Shown one piece after another: positions 47,556 through 56,871 of a stretch of DNA of 64,000 nt. The translations under genes and the position numbers were made by a program. Where the stretch lies: positions 62,001-126,000 of the forward strand of contig QNGE01000142.1 of the NCBI GenBank assembly GCA_008508345.1, read 5' to 3'. The notes under the pieces were generated by a model that saw only the letters and a program-made list of their open reading frames with translations, ran no database searches and was not told where the DNA came from. Origin of the DNA: Paragonimus westermani (taxonomy: Eukaryota; Platyhelminthes; Trematoda; Plagiorchiida; Troglotrematidae). How positions within the stretch are numbered: position 1 is the first letter of the stretch; the number at the start of each line of letters is the position of its first letter.

Positions 47556-47652
47556 GTTGCACACTGTCCGCCGGATATTCAGTGTGCCAGCACCACAGTA
47601 TGAACTGTCTTGTGGTGCTGGCACACTGAAAATCCAGAGGGCAGTGTGCAAC
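47556..47652. repeat. 42-bp inverted repeat (fold-back) at the LINE 5' edge
   Basis: The left arm 47556-47597 and right arm 47611-47652 are reverse complements with four mismatches, separated by 13 bases. The inner 17 bases pair perfectly (AGTGTGCCAGCACCACA). The loop contains ATGAACTGTC (47600-47609), which recurs directly after the right arm (47659-47668). The right arm runs straight into the LINE frame, so the left arm is probably an inverted copy of the LINE's own first bases. 5' inversions of this kind arise by twin priming during LINE insertion. About 10% mismatch in the arms is odd for so intact an element. Confidence 0.85.
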
Positions 47653-49935
47653 GACAGTATGAACTGTCGCTCCACCGGGACGATCGGTGTGGAGCGCAAG
47701 AAACGCCCGGATTGGTTCGATGACAACAACGTGGCTATCTCGAACTTGGTACGAGAGAAGAATGCCGCGTTCGCCACATGCACAATGGACCCTGGCAATG
47801 GAGCGAAGAAGACTAGGTTCCGGAATATCCGCCGTCAACTGGCTGAGCGTGTTCGCGGAATTAAGGACAACTGGTGGAGGAAACAGGGCGAGCGCATGCA
47901 GGGCTTCGCAGATCGTCGGCAACACAAGGAGTTTTACGATTCGCTTAAAGCGATCTTCGGTCCGTCTATCCAGTCTACTAAAGCACTGGTAGACGTGGAC
48001 ACCGGTTGTTCTTGCAGCCAGCCGGAAGACATCATGGGAATATGGCGCAAACACTTCGGCAGCCTGTTAAACCGCCCTACTACAATTGATTGGGCGACTG
48101 TTAACAGTCTGCCGCAACAGGACGTCAAATCTTCGCTTGCTCTCGCCCCCGACTTGCTGGAGTTGCAGAGGGCGATTGGTCAACTGCGCAACGGGAAGGC
48201 TGCAGGCGAGGATGGGCTGCCAGGTGAGATCCTGAAGAATGGCGGTCCGGCGTTGGAACGCGCTCTGCTCCAACTGGTTCACTCCATCTGGGAGCACGAG
48301 GTGATGCCGCAAGACTTCAAGGATGCCCTCATCGTACCCTTGTTCAAAGGGAAGGGTAGCAAGCAATGCACCGACAGCTACCGAGGTATCAGCCTCTTGA
48401 GCTGTGCAGGCAAGGTGCTTGCCAGAATCCTCTTGAACCGACTGAATGCGTCCGTTCTGGAGATGAATGTTCCCGAGGAGCAGTGTGGATTTCGGTCGAG
48501 TCGGAGTACAATCGACCTGGTGTTTGCTGCTCGACAGCTTCAGGAGAAGTGCCGAGAACGGAATCAGCCCTTGTATGCCCTGTTCGTGGACTTCACCAAA
48601 GCGTTCGATTCCGTGAACCGCGAGGCGCTGTGGACGGTGCTTGGTAAGTTTGGATGTCCAGGTAAGTTCGTCAATATGGTTAGATTGTTGCATGCGGGCA
48701 TGAAGGCGAAGGTGCAATCGTGTGGATCGACCTCTGATGATTTCGACATCGTCACTGGCGTGAAGCAGGGTTGTGTTCTAGCCCCAGCCCTATTTAGTTT
48801 ATATTTGACTGCGATGGTAACAGTTGCTTTTCAGAACTCTGGAGAGGATGGTGTCGAGGTGGAGTACCGGACGGACGGGCGTCTGTTGAATATCCGACGA
48901 TTTGGCGCCTCAACCCGGCTGCAGACCTCAAGGATGCGGATGCTTCTGTTCGCCGATGACAGCGCCTTGCTAGCGCACAGCGAAGAAGAGCTGCAACGTC
49001 TAGCTACAGCATTCGCTTCGGCAGCATCGAAGTTCGGGTTGGACATCAACACAGGTAAGACGTATTCGTTTTTTCAGCCTTCTCCTGGTGGAGGTGCTGC
49101 TTGTGTACCTCCACCCGAAATTCGCATCGCTGGAGACACTGTGAATGGCTGCGGGGATTTTTGCTACTTGGGTAGCAACTTGTCGACAGATCTGTCCGTG
49201 GACCGCGAGTTGAGAGCGCGTGTGGCAAAGGCTAGCGCTGCTTTCGGACGTCTTGAAAGGCGTGTCTGGAAGAATCACAGCCTGAAGATGGCCACGAAGT
49301 TGTGTGTCTACCGCTCAATGGTGCTGTCTATCCTGCTGTACGGCAGTGAGACGTGGACACTGTATCAGCGGAACGTGAGCTATTTGAGCCGTTTCCATGT
49401 TCAGTGTCTGAGGCGCATCTTGGGTATTCGGTGGTCGGACATGATTCCGAACACTGAGGTAATGCGGCGAGCGGACATGGACGGGATGGAAGCCATGTTG
49501 ATGCTGAACCAGCTCCGTTGGCTCGGTCACGTCCGTCGGATGGGCGATGACCGTATCCCGAAGCAGTTACTGTACGGACAAGTGAAGTCAGGTAAGCGAA
49601 ATCCCGGTGGCCAGAAGCGGAGGTACCAGGATGTTGTGCAGGTAAGTCTTTCACGTTGTAACATTGATTTTAGATGTTGGGAAGATTTGGCGTTGAACCG
49701 GACGGCCTGGAGGAATACGGTTCGGGCGGGCGTCCGAGCGTTCAACGAGCAACTATTGCGTGGTCGCGAGCGGAAGCGTGCGGTACGCAAAGGAACCATC
49801 GGTGCCATAGGTCGCGGTGACGTGACTATATGGCGTTGTGATGTGTGCGGCCGCGAATGCGCTGGCCGTTTGGGGCTGGTAGGTCACCAACGTACTCATA
49901 GTACCCCGTCGGCGAAGAGGCGGCGAGTACGCTAG
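47611..49935 (+). CDS. LINE reverse transcriptase with C-terminal C2H2 zinc finger
   Basis: The open frame reaches from 47542 (an ATG in the fold-back's flank, hence not natural) to a TAG at 49933-49935, with no interruption. Numbering from 47542: linker with PDWFDD near 55-60; RT fingers LRNGKAAGEDGLPGEIL near 221; VPLFKGKG near 266; motif A FVDFTKAFD at 348-356; motif B GVKQGCVLAP at 406-415; catalytic FADD at 470-473; FCYLGSNLS near 540; LLYGSETWT near 598; and a perfect C-x2-C-x12-H-x3-H finger at C766, C769, H782, H786. All RT catalytic aspartates are present. It would copy element RNA at nicked DNA, but without an endonuclease this copy could act only on pre-existing nicks or in trans. 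Confidence 0.9.
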   Translation, partial: CGAGTLKIQRAVCNDSMNCRSTGTIGVERKKRPDWFDDNNVAISNLVREKNAAFATCTMDPGNGAKKTRFRNIRRQLAERVRGIKDNWWRKQGERMQGFADRRQHKEFYDSLKAIFGPSIQSTKALVDVDTGCSCSQPEDIMGIWRKHFGSLLNRPTTIDWATVNSLPQQDVKSSLALAPDLLELQRAIGQLRNGKAAGEDGLPGEILKNGGPALERALLQLVHSIWEHEVMPQDFKDALIVPLFKGKGSKQCTDSYRGISLLSCAGKVLARILLNRLNASVLEMNVPEEQCGFRSSRSTIDLVFAARQLQEKCRERNQPLYALFVDFTKAFDSVNREALWTVLGKFGCPGKFVNMVRLLHAGMKAKVQSCGSTSDDFDIVTGVKQGCVLAPALFSLYLTAMVTVAFQNSGEDGVEVEYRTDGRLLNIRRFGASTRLQTSRMRMLLFADDSALLAHSEEELQRLATAFASAASKFGLDINTGKTYSFFQPSPGGGAACVPPPEIRIAGDTVNGCGDFCYLGSNLSTDLSVDRELRARVAKASAAFGRLERRVWKNHSLKMATKLCVYRSMVLSILLYGSETWTLYQRNVSYLSRFHVQCLRRILGIRWSDMIPNTEVMRRADMDGMEAMLMLNQLRWLGHVRRMGDDRIPKQLLYGQVKSGKRNPGGQKRRYQDVVQVSLSRCNIDFRCWEDLALNRTAWRNTVRAGVRAFNEQLLRGRERKRAVRKGTIGAIGRGDVTIWRCDVCGRECAGRLGLVGHQRTHSTPSAKRRRVR

Positions 49936-50540
49936 GCTCAGGTAGGTCAAATCGGTATACCTATTCTACTTCTGTTAATGACTGCATCGGCCAACATCGT
50001 GGTCATTGACAATTAATCCGCTCTTCTTTTCAGAAACCTGAGTGTCTGTGGTCTTCTACCCATTCTTTTCTCCGGCTTTGTTGGTGCATTGTATGATGAA
50101 TGGTCTGCCTGGCTTTTCATAGTCCAATGAGAACTTTGCTTTTCATCCTTATCTTCTCTGGGATGCACTAACCTGCACCCCTATACTGCAACGCTTCTTG
50201 TATTACACTTCAAAAATCTTTCTTCTCAGTGTAGATCTCGTCATTGCAGCCTCTCTGTTTAGTTTCCGAGAGATAAGAGTTTCCTTTCCTTATTAGCCAA
50301 TCAAGTGGCTAACCAGCATTGGCCGGCTGGACAGAAAGGCCCCACTGGCACACCTCCCGGTCTTATTCCTTCGGGTTTACACTGGATATGTGGTGTGTTG
50401 GTGGAAGTTCAACTGGTGCAGCGCAAGCCAATTGCAGTGATGGCTAAGCGCAGGCGTCCTTTGACTTCGGTCACTGTGATAGGCTAATCCGAATCGGATG
50501 CCGCCAACCATGAACTGTCGTGGTGGTTGTTGGTCCATTA
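49936..50540 (+). other. Probable LINE 3' untranslated region with terminal hairpin
   Basis: No gene. GC content stays above the local background to about 50540. Near the end CCAACCA (50504-50510) pairs with TGGTTG-T-TGG (50524-50533), enclosing ATGAACTGTC (50510-50519), the same ten bases found in the loop of the 5' fold-back. Overlapping short open frames at 50305-50598 on both strands have no motifs. Confidence 0.5.
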
Positions 50541-51501
50541 AATGTCTCATTTTTATAAGAACTGGCAGGACACAGCTTGATAATTTAATGTGATCCACAC
50601 GCGTGTGTGGAAAGAGGTTTCTTTCTTACACCCTATCCTCTCCACTGACGGAAGCAACCTCGTTGAGTAGGTGAGACACAAACAGTAGGGCAATAAAATG
50701 AAGGTGAAAGTAGTCAAGAAGAAATAACCAGCAGCTGAAGATACTGTCAATTTAAGGCTCCACCATCCACTAAACCAAGCTGTTCAGTCAACCAGTGACC
50801 CATAATAATTTGTGATCTCTAAGTTTCTGTCGTGTCCAAAACAAACGAAGTTAAGAAGTGCAGTACGCAACAGGTTGGAAATGCTGAAATGTGATTTGAC
50901 AAAATCTTCTATGGCAGGCAATCGCAAACCTGCGTGGTGCAATTTGATTCTTAGAAACGTTGTTGATGTTAACTGATGTACCGACAACGCACCCATGAGA
51001 ACCGGTTTGTTTTATCCTTCTGCAAATGCGGTGCTCATACTTCACCCAGTTGGGGAAAACATAGGTTGTTTAACAGATCAAGTTGTGTGCATCTCAAAAC
51101 CATATGGGCAATCCGGAATACACGTCAAAATCCTCTTATTGGATGGGATTTGCAGCTTTGAACACACTGTAAAACAATAAACGTGTTTTATCAGTTAGTA
51201 GAACAAGGTAGAAACTGAGACAAGCTTAACCACGCGGTCGAGAGAACGTCAGACTTTGAGAGGATTTTCCGTAAAATCTGTACATAGAAGATAATTGAAA
51301 AACCAGTCCAGGGGAAACGAACAGAAGACCTATCGCGTTATGTTAACTTTTCAATTTAATCTCATAAGTCGCAAAAGTGAAACCAGAAATATTTCATGCT
51401 GCACATAGCAAAGTTGGTTGTTATTCTTGTTCGCGAAAACACCACAGAGTCAACAAGGAGCTTAAACAAATGACTGATTCAATCTTCCGCTAGCCATACA
51501 G
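50541..51501. other. Uncertain; possible exon or old repeat near 51.0-51.2 kb
   Basis: On the plus strand 50995-51180 is open (VGENIGCLTDQVVCISKPYG after a TACTTCACCCAG acceptor near 51046) and its TAA overlaps AATAAA, which would suit a last exon. The minus strand of 50784-51045 is open too, in two frames, in GC-richer DNA that looks like repeat debris. I could not decide between the two, so I make no gene call. Confidence 0.35.
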
Positions 51502-51622
51502 TTGATCTCAATAGAGAGTGAGAACTACGTGGCCAAGATGAATGAAATAATTTTTGATGTAAGGGAATTCAAATTTAATACTAGTTCTGATAACAAATTC
51601 TTGTCTGGAGAGCTAACAACAG
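51502..51622 (+). CDS. Candidate internal coding exon, function unknown
   Basis: The acceptor TTCCGCTAGCCATACAG ends at 51501 and the donor CAACAG|GTAAAC follows 51622. An earlier donor (TTGAT|GTAAGG) is also possible. The exon starts in phase 0 and leaves one base. It encodes LISIESENYVAKMNEIIFDV, then REFKFNTSSDNKFLSGELTT, a charged, well-mixed sequence. Both boundaries are supported, and the frame continues past the donor for 22 codons before a stop. Family not recognised. Confidence 0.4.
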
Positions 51623-51899
51623 GTAAACGACAGTTAATGATACCTCCTGAGTACACTTCGCAAATTCGTTATGAGAAACAAATATCGTGAGTAGATGGTT
51701 CAAGAAAAGACAGTTACCCCATTAAGAACGATATTACCCATGACAGTGCAGCATACCGCAAAGTTGCTCATTGATTAGTTGACATCCATAGACCAATTCG
51801 TGCAGCTATCACTCATCAGTTGGCAGGCACATGCTAAGAATTAAATAGTCCACGGATGACGTTTATGGTCGCCGCCGACTCTTTATCTATCAACTTACA

Positions 51900-53274
51900 G
51901 CTTTTTTGGAATGTTGCTGTTTAACGATTCTAATTCTGGTTAGAATGTAAAATTGTGTCTTCTACTAAATCCTCTTAAGATCCTAATTTTTGTTCGTATT
52001 GAAAAAATCGAGAACTGCTCAAAATTTCCTTCAGCTGGAGTTTTCCTACTAGCAGACTTTGCGGTGCTTCTTTAGCTACAGTAATGTCGGTGGATGTGAA
52101 GAACGCTGTGATGTCGAACGAAAACTATGCCTAGTCCTTCTCTAGTCATACACTTCTTAGTTTGCTCAAGAACTGTGGAAAATTGTTTGTAAGACGATCT
52201 GATTAGTAGATGGGATATCCTGGTAGCTTGAATAGGTCGTTGGTCAGATTGCCTGTCAGGGTGCTCGGCATGAATGTAATTAATCATGGTGATGTGCCAA
52301 CCTTGTGTAAGTTTTTTGCAGTCCACAGAACTGAACGGTGTTTGCATCATTCGGGTGCATCTTTTGGTGCATTTGTTTGTTTATCTCGTAAGTAGAGTGT
52401 AGTTTATTTAACTCTGTGGGCGTGTTTCATGGTGAGATTTTCACTGAGTGAACAATAAATGGTTGTGTCGTTGGGCAACGACTTTCTTTCTTTCAAGCAG
52501 TCTGCTTTGTCCATGATGACTGTTAACCGCCATTCGTCAGGTAGTTTGGCGATGGCGTCGTCCTCTTCAAGGCTTTTCTTTGCTCGGTATTAGGCCCTGA
52601 CAAGGCTATTAGACTGTTTGTCATGGATCATTACTGCAAAGATAGGTTGCCGGATTTTGCTGTCTCTTTTATCAGGCCGTTCGACTTTATTGTTCGCTCC
52701 AAGTTGGTCAATAATTCTTTGTTCGCTGCGTCTTTTGTGTTGAATTTTAGTCCTTGGACCAGGACATCTTGCTAGCCTTTGGATCATAGGAGGTTTGATA
52801 AACTTTTGATCCACCTGTACTTTCTGATGATGACATTCTTTCCTGTTAATTTTGATAGGCTTTCTTTAATTGCTACTGTATTCTAACTCCTGGCTCTCAA
52901 GACATGTTGTTCCATCCTTGTCTCTAACTTGTGATGGCTTTTCATCTATTATTCACTCAAGGTCTTCGCTTCAGATGTTACAATGTTCTCCTACTTTCGC
53001 AACATGTTGTGAATATCTCTTATTAAAAGGCGTATCACACCCTCTACTTTTCTTAGTTATTACCCAGGCTTGTGGTTGATTGCACGCCGATATTTAGTTC
53101 ATAATTGGTTGCAGAATGTTTTCACACAGGCGTTTGTGCAGAAAGAGTAGTTACTCGCGCTTGAAGGCCCCTCTAACTGCGAAGGTCTTCCAGTAACGAG
53201 TGTTACTGAGATGTTTTCCACGCCCGAAGTTTAGGTTGCAAACGTTTCTCTTGCAAACAAGGTGACATCGTCAA
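51900..53274 (-). pseudogene. Decayed Penelope-like element keeping its 5' end
   Basis: Read leftward. A hammerhead-like motif (53274-53230) comes first, then protein fragments in shifting frames: LVQGLKFNTKDAANKELLTN (about 52760-52700), the usual N-terminal PLE signature; LPDEWRLTVIMDKADCLKER (about 52550-52490), corresponding to the family's LPADKGR-x-TVIMDK; a broken GLPK-T-K box; RPI....YKQFSTVL; and FDITAFFTSTDI (about 52118-52083), RT motif A with its aspartate. Homology fades near 51900, before motif B, so the YVDD and GIY-YIG parts are lost. Many stops and frameshifts make it non-functional. Confidence 0.75.
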
Positions 53275-53290
53275 TGCGTTTCAACATAGT
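53225..53290 (-). ncRNA. Second hammerhead-like motif, PLE 5' module
   Basis: Minus strand: TTGACGA (53274-53268) replaces the core CTGATGA, followed by TGTCACC, a small stem (CTTG-TTTG-CAAG) and GAAA (53248-53245). GAAACGTTTGCAACCTAAA (53248-53230) is identical over 19 bases to 2638-2656. Upstream, GCGCAGGCATC stands at nearly the same distance as GAGCAGGCATC does in the PLE at 2.55 kb. The first core base has changed from C to T and the TATA box is eroded, in line with decay. It lies upstream of this element's protein remains, so it is the 5' module. Confidence 0.55.
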
Positions 53291-55906
53291 CTTGTGCGTG
53301 GGTTTTGATGAAGTTTGTTGGATGCCTGCGCTACTTTAACCCGATCTATGAGCGACATAACTACTGTTTTTCACTACCAAAATATCATGGTCGGTTGCAG
53401 TAACTCTAAAACTTATTAGACTGCAACTTACTACGTTTATAAACGAATCCACCATGAAAAATCTTTGTAAGGCCAGCCTCAAATCAACAAGTGTCCAAAC
53501 TCTGCAGCCGTTGTACCACTTATGCAACTGAACCACGTAGCTTCTCCTAACGGTTTGAGTTCAGATGTTGCACAGTTCTCTATCTTTCGGGTACGCTGCC
53601 GACTACTGATCAGTAATAAGATCGCAACGTTCCTTTCCAGAGATGGTCTTCAGTTTATAAACGTAAGTTCTGATTTCTCGATAACTCGGAACTAAGTGCT
53701 ATTTACAAATACCTGTCTCTGTAAATGAAACAATGAGATAGCTTGAAATTGCGCGGCATCTCGCTGCACTACTGACAGGACATACTTTATTCATCTCAAG
53801 GTGACCTTATTGTTCTACGAACGGAATATTCAATTTTGGTTTGAAAATTAACTTCAGTTTCAGATTGACGGCACTGCCGTAGGTCTTTTGCTAGATCCAT
53901 TGCCCGCGACTATTACAGTTGGTAAACTTAAAACCAAAAAATGGAGAACTTGAAAGATTTTAATTAATATCGATGGTAAATAGGTTGCGAGGAGGAAGGA
54001 GAGAGCAGACGGTTCACTTCAGTACTAAGGCGTCTGAAAACAAAACCTATTCAGGACAAAGTATTTAGCCAGTGCGTTCTGTAGTAAGGACTGCCGATTA
54101 TTTAGAACTTACTCAGTAATTTCGTCCAGAAATGGGTTAACCTTCGAGTTAACGACACCCCTAGTTACACATACAGTTCACAGGACCTACTTTACTGCGT
54201 AAGCCCTAGTAGTGTTTCATTCAATTTGGATCACGCTGTTTCATTTTTAGGATATTGTACTTATTGATGCTGCCTTCTTCTCGATGTTATTAACAAGTGT
54301 CATGCTTTGGCTTAGACGAGTAGCAAACTAGACGTTTATCTATGATTTTGAAAACAACACGCAACTTGAATTTCCTCGTGGAATAAAGATTACATCAGCT
54401 GGTACACCCTGGCAGGTTTAACTGACTCTGAGGGACAAAAATACTGAGGTTACATTTTGCGTTATATTTTTTGCGCTGCCGACACCGTGTAGCCAGATGC
54501 TATTCTTTACCTGTCAGGGATAGCCATCATTTGAACAAAAGATCCGGGTATGTGCACAAAAACAAACGATCCAGATGAATTGATTACATCACTGCAATGA
54601 CGCGGCATGGCTTCTCATTCCATGAGAAATACATATCATCTAACATTGAACAATATTTACGATTGGCTAATCAAAGTCTGTCAACAATATTCACTTGAGT
54701 TTATATACCTCCACCAGCTAAAAATTATAAACTATTGAAAACTTTGTCCTGCTGAAATTCGACCACATTTTTGGACACAGCTTGATGAAGTTCAATAAAG
54801 TTTGAACGTTTCAGACTAACGAGGTAATAATCAGACATACTCAATTCAACTGAGCATACTTCGTTTTTTTAATCTCCAAACGAACTTATCTAGTTTAGGT
54901 TTAACAGATTTATCTGGATAAAACCGTATAACGGAACAAATAATGAAATGGTCTGCTTTGCCTCAGAGACTTGATTGGTGATTAAACCGAAATCAAATCA
55001 ATGCCTCCTTTTGCCGTCCCATGAGGACGCCACACAGAAATAAGAACTGATAATTGATTGCCGTTAGCTGTCTGTCCTGTCATCCCAGAGGGCCTAAAAT
55101 TGTTTGAAATAAACGACGTATTACAGGAAGACCGTCAATTTTTATGATATAATATATACGAATAAACTGGACTAACAAATTCTGGGACAGCATAGTTTCG
55201 CCAAGAATATCGATTGAAAACAAACTGAACGTATATACTCCGAGCAGTAAAAACAAGTAGTTTCTAAATGTGCTGACGTTATCTCTTCCCCCATGTCAAG
55301 CCCATCCATAAAAGCGATTGATTACATCAACGTGTTCTTCTGCACTTGATGAAAGTTGCGCTCTAACATGTTCATATTCAAACCTCTCAGTGGAGTGTTC
55401 AGAATGCACTGATAAATAGTGGGAATTCTGAGGTTTTTAAGCTCGATTATAGTTTATGGCAAATAAAACGGGACAATTTGATTCTAACTAAAGAAGTGTT
55501 GTAATGTGGCACAATTTCCACATGAAACTCATTGACATCATTTTTTGTGCTCTTGTGAATACTTGAACCTGTTTCAATGTAAATTGCGTTCTTTACCATC
55601 ATTAATAATTGGTTCTTCGCAGAATTTCATTAAACTTAAGGACTCTTCTTTAAAAAGCAACTAAGACAGCGGTCATCTAGTAATCAAAAACACCAATGGT
55701 TAATCAGATTTACTGGACAACTTGTCACAGAGACAGTGAATGTACAACCGAAACCGATCGAACGCAATGGTTGTAAGTGTTGTCAAACACATTTTGATTA
55801 GTATGCTATCTATTTTTGTAAATGAAGCACCGGTTGGTTAACTCCAAAATTAACGTATCGTACAATCATGACAGTTTTCTGCTCATCATGTTCTTAACAT
55901 TTCCAG
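53291..55906. other. No gene seen
   Basis: 53291-53360 is the outer part of the PLE 5' module, with a degraded promoter. 53336-53536 (minus) is open but carries no motif. Beyond that the DNA is AT-rich with no supported feature up to the acceptor at 55906. Confidence 0.45.
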
Positions 55907-56076
55907 AGTATTGCTTCTTTATTGAAATATTGGATATACTACTTCATGATAGATTTAATTGTATGTTCGTTTTGTATATCGCATTCGCTTGCCGAATATC
56001 AATTCCGATTACCATGGTTATATATTTGCTACTGATTTTACGGCAACTGTTAGCTAAGAAGTTTCATCTGGACTGA
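55907..56076 (+). CDS. Candidate terminal coding exon with membrane helices
   Basis: A good acceptor (GTTCTTAACATTTCCAG) ends at 55906. Taking one incoming base, the segment encodes YCFFIEILDILLHDRFNCMF, then VLYIAFACRISIPITMVIYL, and ends LRQLLAKKFHLD and TGA. Two hydrophobic stretches separated by charged residues, then a basic tail, suggest the C-terminus of a membrane protein. No AATAAA is evident nearby. The exon from 56368 could belong to the same gene only if the TGA here is avoided by a splice (CCATG|GTTATA). Confidence 0.4.
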
Positions 56077-56367
56077 ACTCGCCACACTTTAGGTAGCACC
56101 TTTTGTTCTTTGTATATCAATTTCCAGTGTACCCTGAAGCCTTTCAGCTATTTTACAGCTCAGGCGTAACCAATTTACTTTATTGGTAAACTCGGTTTTC
56201 TTTCATACGGTGAAGAACCTTATGAACAGCCAAGTGAACACTAGTCATTTGAACTTCTGAAAAACATCGATTAAACAATTCAGTTAGTTTATTCTACCAT
56301 GTATTGCCTTCACTACTCAAAGGTAGCGCATCTTTCTTGAGTGATTGACAAATATTATTCATTTCAG
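56077..56367. other. Short spacer, nothing seen
   Basis: AT-rich, ending in the acceptor pyrimidine tract at 56350-56367. Confidence 0.4.
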
Positions 56368-56541
56368 ATTCAACACACTTTCCAATTTTTTCCTTCGGCT
56401 TATGCAGACATTCAGTTCTTTGAAAACAAAATTCGAGCAAGAGTGACAGCGGAAATCCTTTTGTGTTTCCATCACTTATTCAGTTTTTACAGTTACGGGT
56501 TTACCGCTACTGTAAACTTTTATCAACAAGTTCCCGTTTGA
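56368..56541 (+). CDS. Candidate coding exon, function unknown
   Basis: The acceptor AAATATTATTCATTTCAG ends at 56367. A phase-0 frame of 57 codons ends at TGA 56539-56541: IQHTFQFFPSAYADIQFFEN, KIRARVTAEILLCFHHLFSF, YSYGFTATVNFYQQVPV. A donor-like CTACT|GTAAAC at 56513 would make it an internal exon. Aromatic-rich and partly hydrophobic; possibly one membrane helix. No family recognised. Confidence 0.4.
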   Translation: MQHTFQFFPSAYADIQFFENKIRARVTAEILLCFHHLFSFYSYGFTATVNFYQQVPV

Positions 56542-56673
56542 TTCTTCGCAAGTCTGCAACCAAGCACCGCCTTGCGCTGGGCTACGTCCACACAACTTAA
56601 TTCACTGACATGAACGCCCAAACGTACGGGACTTGCGAGCAGTACATTTGCGGAACACAGTTCGCGTGTAACT

Positions 56674-56871
56674 ATGGGGCTGACTCGGTCTTCCTTCCAA
56701 AACCCTGAGAAAGACTATGTACTGTTAAAACTGTATACTTTGACACTAGAAAATGGATTCTATCTTCATAAGCACTATATACTAGAACATCTGACTATCG
56801 ATTTAAACAGAGTAGATGGAATAGCTGAGTTTCTTCACACAATTGTTCACTTACTACTAAACGACACTTGA
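56674..56871 (+). CDS. Small open reading frame or exon, 65 codons
   Basis: An ATG-initiated frame to TGA with ordinary composition: MGLTRSSFQNPEKDYVLLKL, a Tyr/His/Leu-rich middle and HTIVHLLLNDT at the end. There are no clear splice sites and no poly(A) signal within 200 bases. It follows closely after the candidate at 56368-56541, but no phase argument links them. Its length is within chance expectation. Confidence 0.2.
   Translation: MGLTRSSFQNPEKDYVLLKLYTLTLENGFYLHKHYILEHLTIDLNRVDGIAEFLHTIVHLLLNDT

Larger units (their letters stand above)
47556..50540 (+). mobile_element. RTE-like LINE lacking its endonuclease domain
   Basis: A single-ORF non-LTR retrotransposon of the RTE-like kind, recognised by RT motifs, the C-terminal LLYGSETWT box and a final zinc finger. 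GC content is near 54% in the ORF against AT-rich flanks. The apurinic-type endonuclease expected at the N-terminus is absent: homology begins in the linker that precedes the RT. The 5' edge is a 42-bp fold-back rather than a clean break. The 3' edge is uncertain. I end it after a small hairpin at 50504-50533 because its loop matches the fold-back loop, but no tail repeat or target-site duplication was found. Confidence 0.8.

Noticed and set aside
47687..49950. Many long open frames on the minus strand and other plus frames across the LINE
   Set aside because: They are shadows of the GC-rich RT frame and carry no motifs of their own.
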